A stretch of 64,000 bases of DNA from Leucaena leucocephala. Its lineage: Eukaryota; Streptophyta; Magnoliopsida; Fabales; Fabaceae. The translations under genes and the position numbers were made by a program. The notes under the pieces are model-generated. The model did no database searches. It worked only from the letters and a program-made list of their open reading frames with translations, and had not been told where the DNA came from. How positions within the stretch are numbered: the first letter of the stretch is position 1; each line of letters begins with the position of its first letter. Positions 60,883-64,000 of this stretch are shown in pieces. The stretch lies in NCBI GenBank assembly GCA_037074615.1, contig CM073547.1, positions 18,010,501-18,074,500 on the forward strand, read 5' to 3'.

Positions 60883-62529
60883 TTACTTTTCCGGCTTCTT
60901 AAAATTAGTGAACTGCTCACCTAGTTGTGACTGAAGCACAGCATGAACTTCAGGGGCCAAATTCTTTATAAAAGACTTTGTTAGGCTACATGCAGACAAG
61001 GTCTCAAGGACCTTGACACAGAACTTCCTCACTTCTGCTCGCCTTCCTTGTTTGCTTGGCATGTTTGTCACCAACTCTGTCACTAGATGAGAGATTCTAT
61101 CAATATTATTCTTGAGAATCTTTTTTGAGTCATTCTGGTCACCATCTTTACTGGATGCCGACAATGACTTCAATATTTCTGTTATCAAATCAAGCGCCTC
61201 AACTCGACGGAAATTGGACTTGGCATTTCCACACTTCTCGACAAGGAAGCTAAACAAATTATGGCCAATCCATGGTCTTCTTTTAAGTATTTCTTTTAAG
61301 AATCCAGATTTGATTCGAGACTTCTTATCATTAAAATACGCTGCCAATACTTCATGGAAGATTTGGAAAACCCTCTGGAGTTCGGACTCGGAGAACTTTC
61401 TGGAATCAATAATTTTCAAAATCCAGAATGTTGATGTTTGGGCAAGAGAAGAAACCATTTTTTGCCTGTTCCAGGAGGCTGATTGCTTTGACGGATTAGA
61501 AGCAGACTTTTTCTTTTTAATGGGTTTTGAAGCTAATTTCAAATTCCTTTCCAACAGAGATTCCAGAGTGGATATTTGGATGCCATCACCCTTTGGATAA
61601 TCCTTTGCTTTGAATATTTGCTTTTGCAATATTCCCCATATACGCTGTCCAAGCTGTTCACTAACTTCAGTTGTATGTGGATTAACAAAAGCTTGAGCCA
61701 AGTTGGAGTACACCGTAAGAACCTGGGACTTATCTGTATAGTATATCAAAGACCACCATGAGTACTTTTTATTTGGGTTTTTTCTCAGACCAGATCAAAA
61801 CTCGTCGAGATAAAAGTTTAATTGGAACCAGGTAAATCACCATCAGTATAGCAAGCAAGGAGAAACTTCTGGATTAGAGTTTTAACTAGACACCCTTGAA
61901 GTGACTATTTCCTAATATATGCAGATGCACATACCATATGCATCACTCAACTATTTGAGACAATTTATATACAAAAATTTCATTACAGACTAAATTCAAA
62001 TATAGTTATTTCCTTTATTTTTCACCATTGCTAATGAATGTAAAAAGTTGGCCCACCACCGTAACAGTATAAGAAAGCTAGACTTGCCTGGATTTTCATG
62101 AAGGAAGATCTCTAACAATGAAAGGATGCGCAGCTTGAACAGCACAAGTTGGGAATGAGCAGTTTCAGCACCAGCCTGATTTTTTTTCTCCTTGAAAATC
62201 TGAGCAAGATATGTATCCATTCTAAACATAGCATCATCATCCATACCATCATCAGAATCATCAGAAGCTTCAGGATGATCATCACCCATCTCCTCAACCT
62301 CCACTACTGCCTCTGAGTCATCTGTTTGCCCATCACTCTCAGCTGTTTCGCCCATCTCATCTTGATCAATTTCTTCATCTTCAATATGGATAAAGTCATC
62401 ATCCTCGTCGTCATCATCTTCTTCATCCTCACCACCTGGATGTCTGGCAGGTTTCAGGCTTTTTCTAATGACCCGCAACATCCTCATTAGTCCATCATCA
62501 GTAACCACATTGCAAAAATATTTGAATAC
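60883..62529 (-). CDS. DNA polymerase V / MYB-binding protein 1A-like nucleolar protein (last two exons)
   Basis: Homologues are the yeast Pol5 and animal MYBBP1A proteins, nucleolar HEAT-repeat factors in rRNA gene expression and ribosome assembly. Despite the name they are not polymerases. Exon 62088-62529 encodes VFKYFCNVVTDDGLMRMLRV, then a long acidic run (residues ~30-95 of the exon), FRMDTYLAQIFKEKKNQAG and LFKLRILSLLEIFLHENP. Exon 60883-61733 encodes SQVLTVYSNLAQAFVNPHT, QRIWGILQKQIFKAKDYP, ISTLESLLERNLKLASKP, a lysine-rich segment and a helical C-terminus ending FKKPEK. The intron between them (61734-62087) has a GC donor (CCAG|GCAAGT). The reading phase fits only that donor. Exons for the N-terminal ~800 or more residues lie beyond the right edge. 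Confidence 0.93.
61734..62087 (-). other. GC-AG intron of the DNA polymerase V-like gene
   Basis: Read on the minus strand, the donor is CCAG|GCAAGTC and the acceptor is TATACAG|ATAAG. AG|GCAAGT is the strong consensus required by the rarer GC-AG class. The nearest GT (4 bp downstream) would put the next exon out of phase. Confidence 0.8.
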
Positions 62530-64000
62530 CTGCATACTGAGGATGTTAAATTATGGTCCTACTGGGTAAAGATTAAATATGGGTCCCCTCAGAAGAAAAC
62601 CATTACCTACAGTATAACTTAACAATTAGAGAGATCTTTTTTTTTTCTTCAGTTTTTTCGGGGGTGGGAATGGTCAGGGTGTAAAAGAATTGCAGAAAAA
62701 GGCTCTACTGTCATTCCACCTTGTCCTGCCACGATAAACAAAATATTCCACATCTTTTTAAGAGATTTCTTAAGGAATACCATAGGAGCTCCATTTAACA
62801 CCCACACGCTGAGACTCATTACAAATACCACAAAAGAGGGAGTAATCCCTTAATGGCAAAAGCACAATAAAGTACGCTGTGCCTCTCAAACTTGAGGCCA
62901 TTCCATTTTTTCCTTCATTTACCATTTTTTACCATTATGATGCTCCCCAGCACACTGTACAGCGCAACGGTGGATCTTTGTGCATTTCAGTGGTAGTATA
63001 ATACAGTTCCATACCAGCATCCACCTTATTGTTCTTTATGTTGATGGCAAAATAATAACAGGCAAGGATAGAAAATAGACACATTCTTACAATTTAGCAT
63101 CAAAGCAAGATGCACTAAATTTAATGCATACCAGGACTTATATCTATATCAAAGTATCTTAATAAATGACTTTTGAGGTAACAGATTTGGTAAACAACAT
63201 TATCAACAAAAAATTGATGTTGCAAAAACTGACAAGGTTGTCTTCATTTCACAATTTCTAAGATTTCCTTAAATAAATAAACAGAACTCCTCTTCAGAAG
63301 AACCGTCCTCTTGAAAGTGTGATAGGAAAAGAAGTTGGACATAGCATGTGCAGTTAGCATAGCAAACCATTTTGCACATGACCCTTAACTTTGAAAAATG
63401 GATGGAGTATTTTGAAATGAGATGCTTAAATATCAGCTGCAATGAAGCATTTTTACATTAGAATTAGCGCTCGCATGGATGCAGGATAAGCGAGATCTCC
63501 AAATGATTGAAAATTCACAAATGGCTATTTGATTTATTGGTGGCAATATAATAACAGGGAAGAAAAGAAGCAATCTGTGATAGGCAGATGGCAAGGTCAA
63601 GTATAAGAAGATGGATCAAGGAGATTCTGAAATAAATCCCAAGTTTATTAAGAATCCCTGATTAGTAGAATGATGGTCAGCCCCTCTCCTGACAGAGTAA
63701 CTGGGTCTCCATAAACATCACTTATAACCTAGTTCTAAATGACAGTCCAAAACAAGTTGATATTGTCTTGGATCTCAAGAAAAATGGTCATAACCTTTGT
63801 AAAAACAAGAACTTGCCAATGTCTAGACTAAGACTAAATAGGTAAAAATAGCAAAAGAAAAATGGTATTACTCAACCTATAACCATTTCGCATCTCATGT
63901 CTCACCCTCCAACATATATAAATTTATTTATATACAAGATTTCTGTTAGCTGAAAATATATTAGGAATCTTGTGTACCTAACTAGTTCCTTGTTTTTCCA
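62530..64000 (-). other. Long intron of the DNA polymerase V-like gene (5' end outside window)
   Basis: The exon at 62088-62529 has a clear acceptor (TATGCAG|GTATTC). I see no further exon in the remaining 1.47 kb, although the preceding exon should encode the segment upstream of VFKYFC. Short ORFs here (for example 62649-62831) do not resemble the family. Confidence 0.6.

Noticed and set aside
62112..62297. Minus-strand 61-codon methionine-rich ORF
   Set aside because: It is another frame of the acidic (GAT/GAA-rich) stretch of the DNA polymerase V-like exon.
1..64000. CRISPR array or prokaryotic operon structure
   Set aside because: The window is eukaryotic plant DNA with spliced genes; the tandem repeats have no unique spacers of constant length.

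Overview
This is a 64 kb stretch of nuclear DNA from a flowering plant, most likely a eudicot. It is AT-rich, with long gene-poor spacers and GT-AG introns. It carries four plant housekeeping or plastid genes: KEA3, glutamyl-tRNA reductase, a GTE bromodomain protein and a DNA polymerase V/MYBBP1A-like protein. Its mobile DNA is of plant types (a Tekay-like chromovirus, a CACTA element and a caulimovirid relic). I cannot name the species.

Layout. Positions 1-4.1 kb hold the 5' half of a chloroplast K+/H+ antiporter gene (KEA3-like) on the minus strand; it runs off the left edge. From 4.4 to 10.5 kb there is a spacer, a non-coding repeat-like unit with four ~28-bp repeats, a CYP96-like P450 pseudogene fragment and an ~800-bp array of a 21-bp repeat. 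From 10.5 to about 24 kb there is a decayed CACTA transposon. It is split by a complete 10.3-kb Ty3/gypsy chromovirus (12184-22465) with 2.44-kb LTRs and a 5-bp TGACA target duplication. From 24.4 to 27.1 kb lies a three-exon methionine sulfoxide reductase B gene on the minus strand that looks broken. From 27 to 31 kb is an AT-rich desert.

Positions 31.0-33.3 kb hold a complete, apparently intact HEMA gene (glutamyl-tRNA reductase, first committed step of tetrapyrrole synthesis). From 35.0 to 38.5 kb is a decayed endogenous caulimovirid-like sequence. Part of it forms a large inverted repeat (about 0.92-kb arms, 23-bp spacer), followed by a third, direct partial copy. From 38.5 to 50.3 kb the sequence is mostly AT-rich spacer, with a small unknown ORF, one repeat cluster and one MITE-like element. 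At 50.5-51.3 kb is a truncated copy of the GTE gene. The intact GTE gene (bromodomain plus NET domain, three exons) is at 56.9-58.6 kb. The window ends with the last two exons of a DNA polymerase V/MYBBP1A-like nucleolar protein on the minus strand, joined by a GC-AG intron.

The genes are independent plant transcription units, not an operon. Two encode chloroplast proteins (KEA3 for thylakoid ion balance, GluTR for chlorophyll and heme supply) and two encode nuclear or nucleolar proteins. The most unusual structures are the caulimovirid inverted repeat, the nested CACTA/chromovirus insertion with its extra ORF, the 21-bp repeat array that reads as a heptapeptide repeat, and the truncated GTE copy that keeps recognisable promoter sequence.
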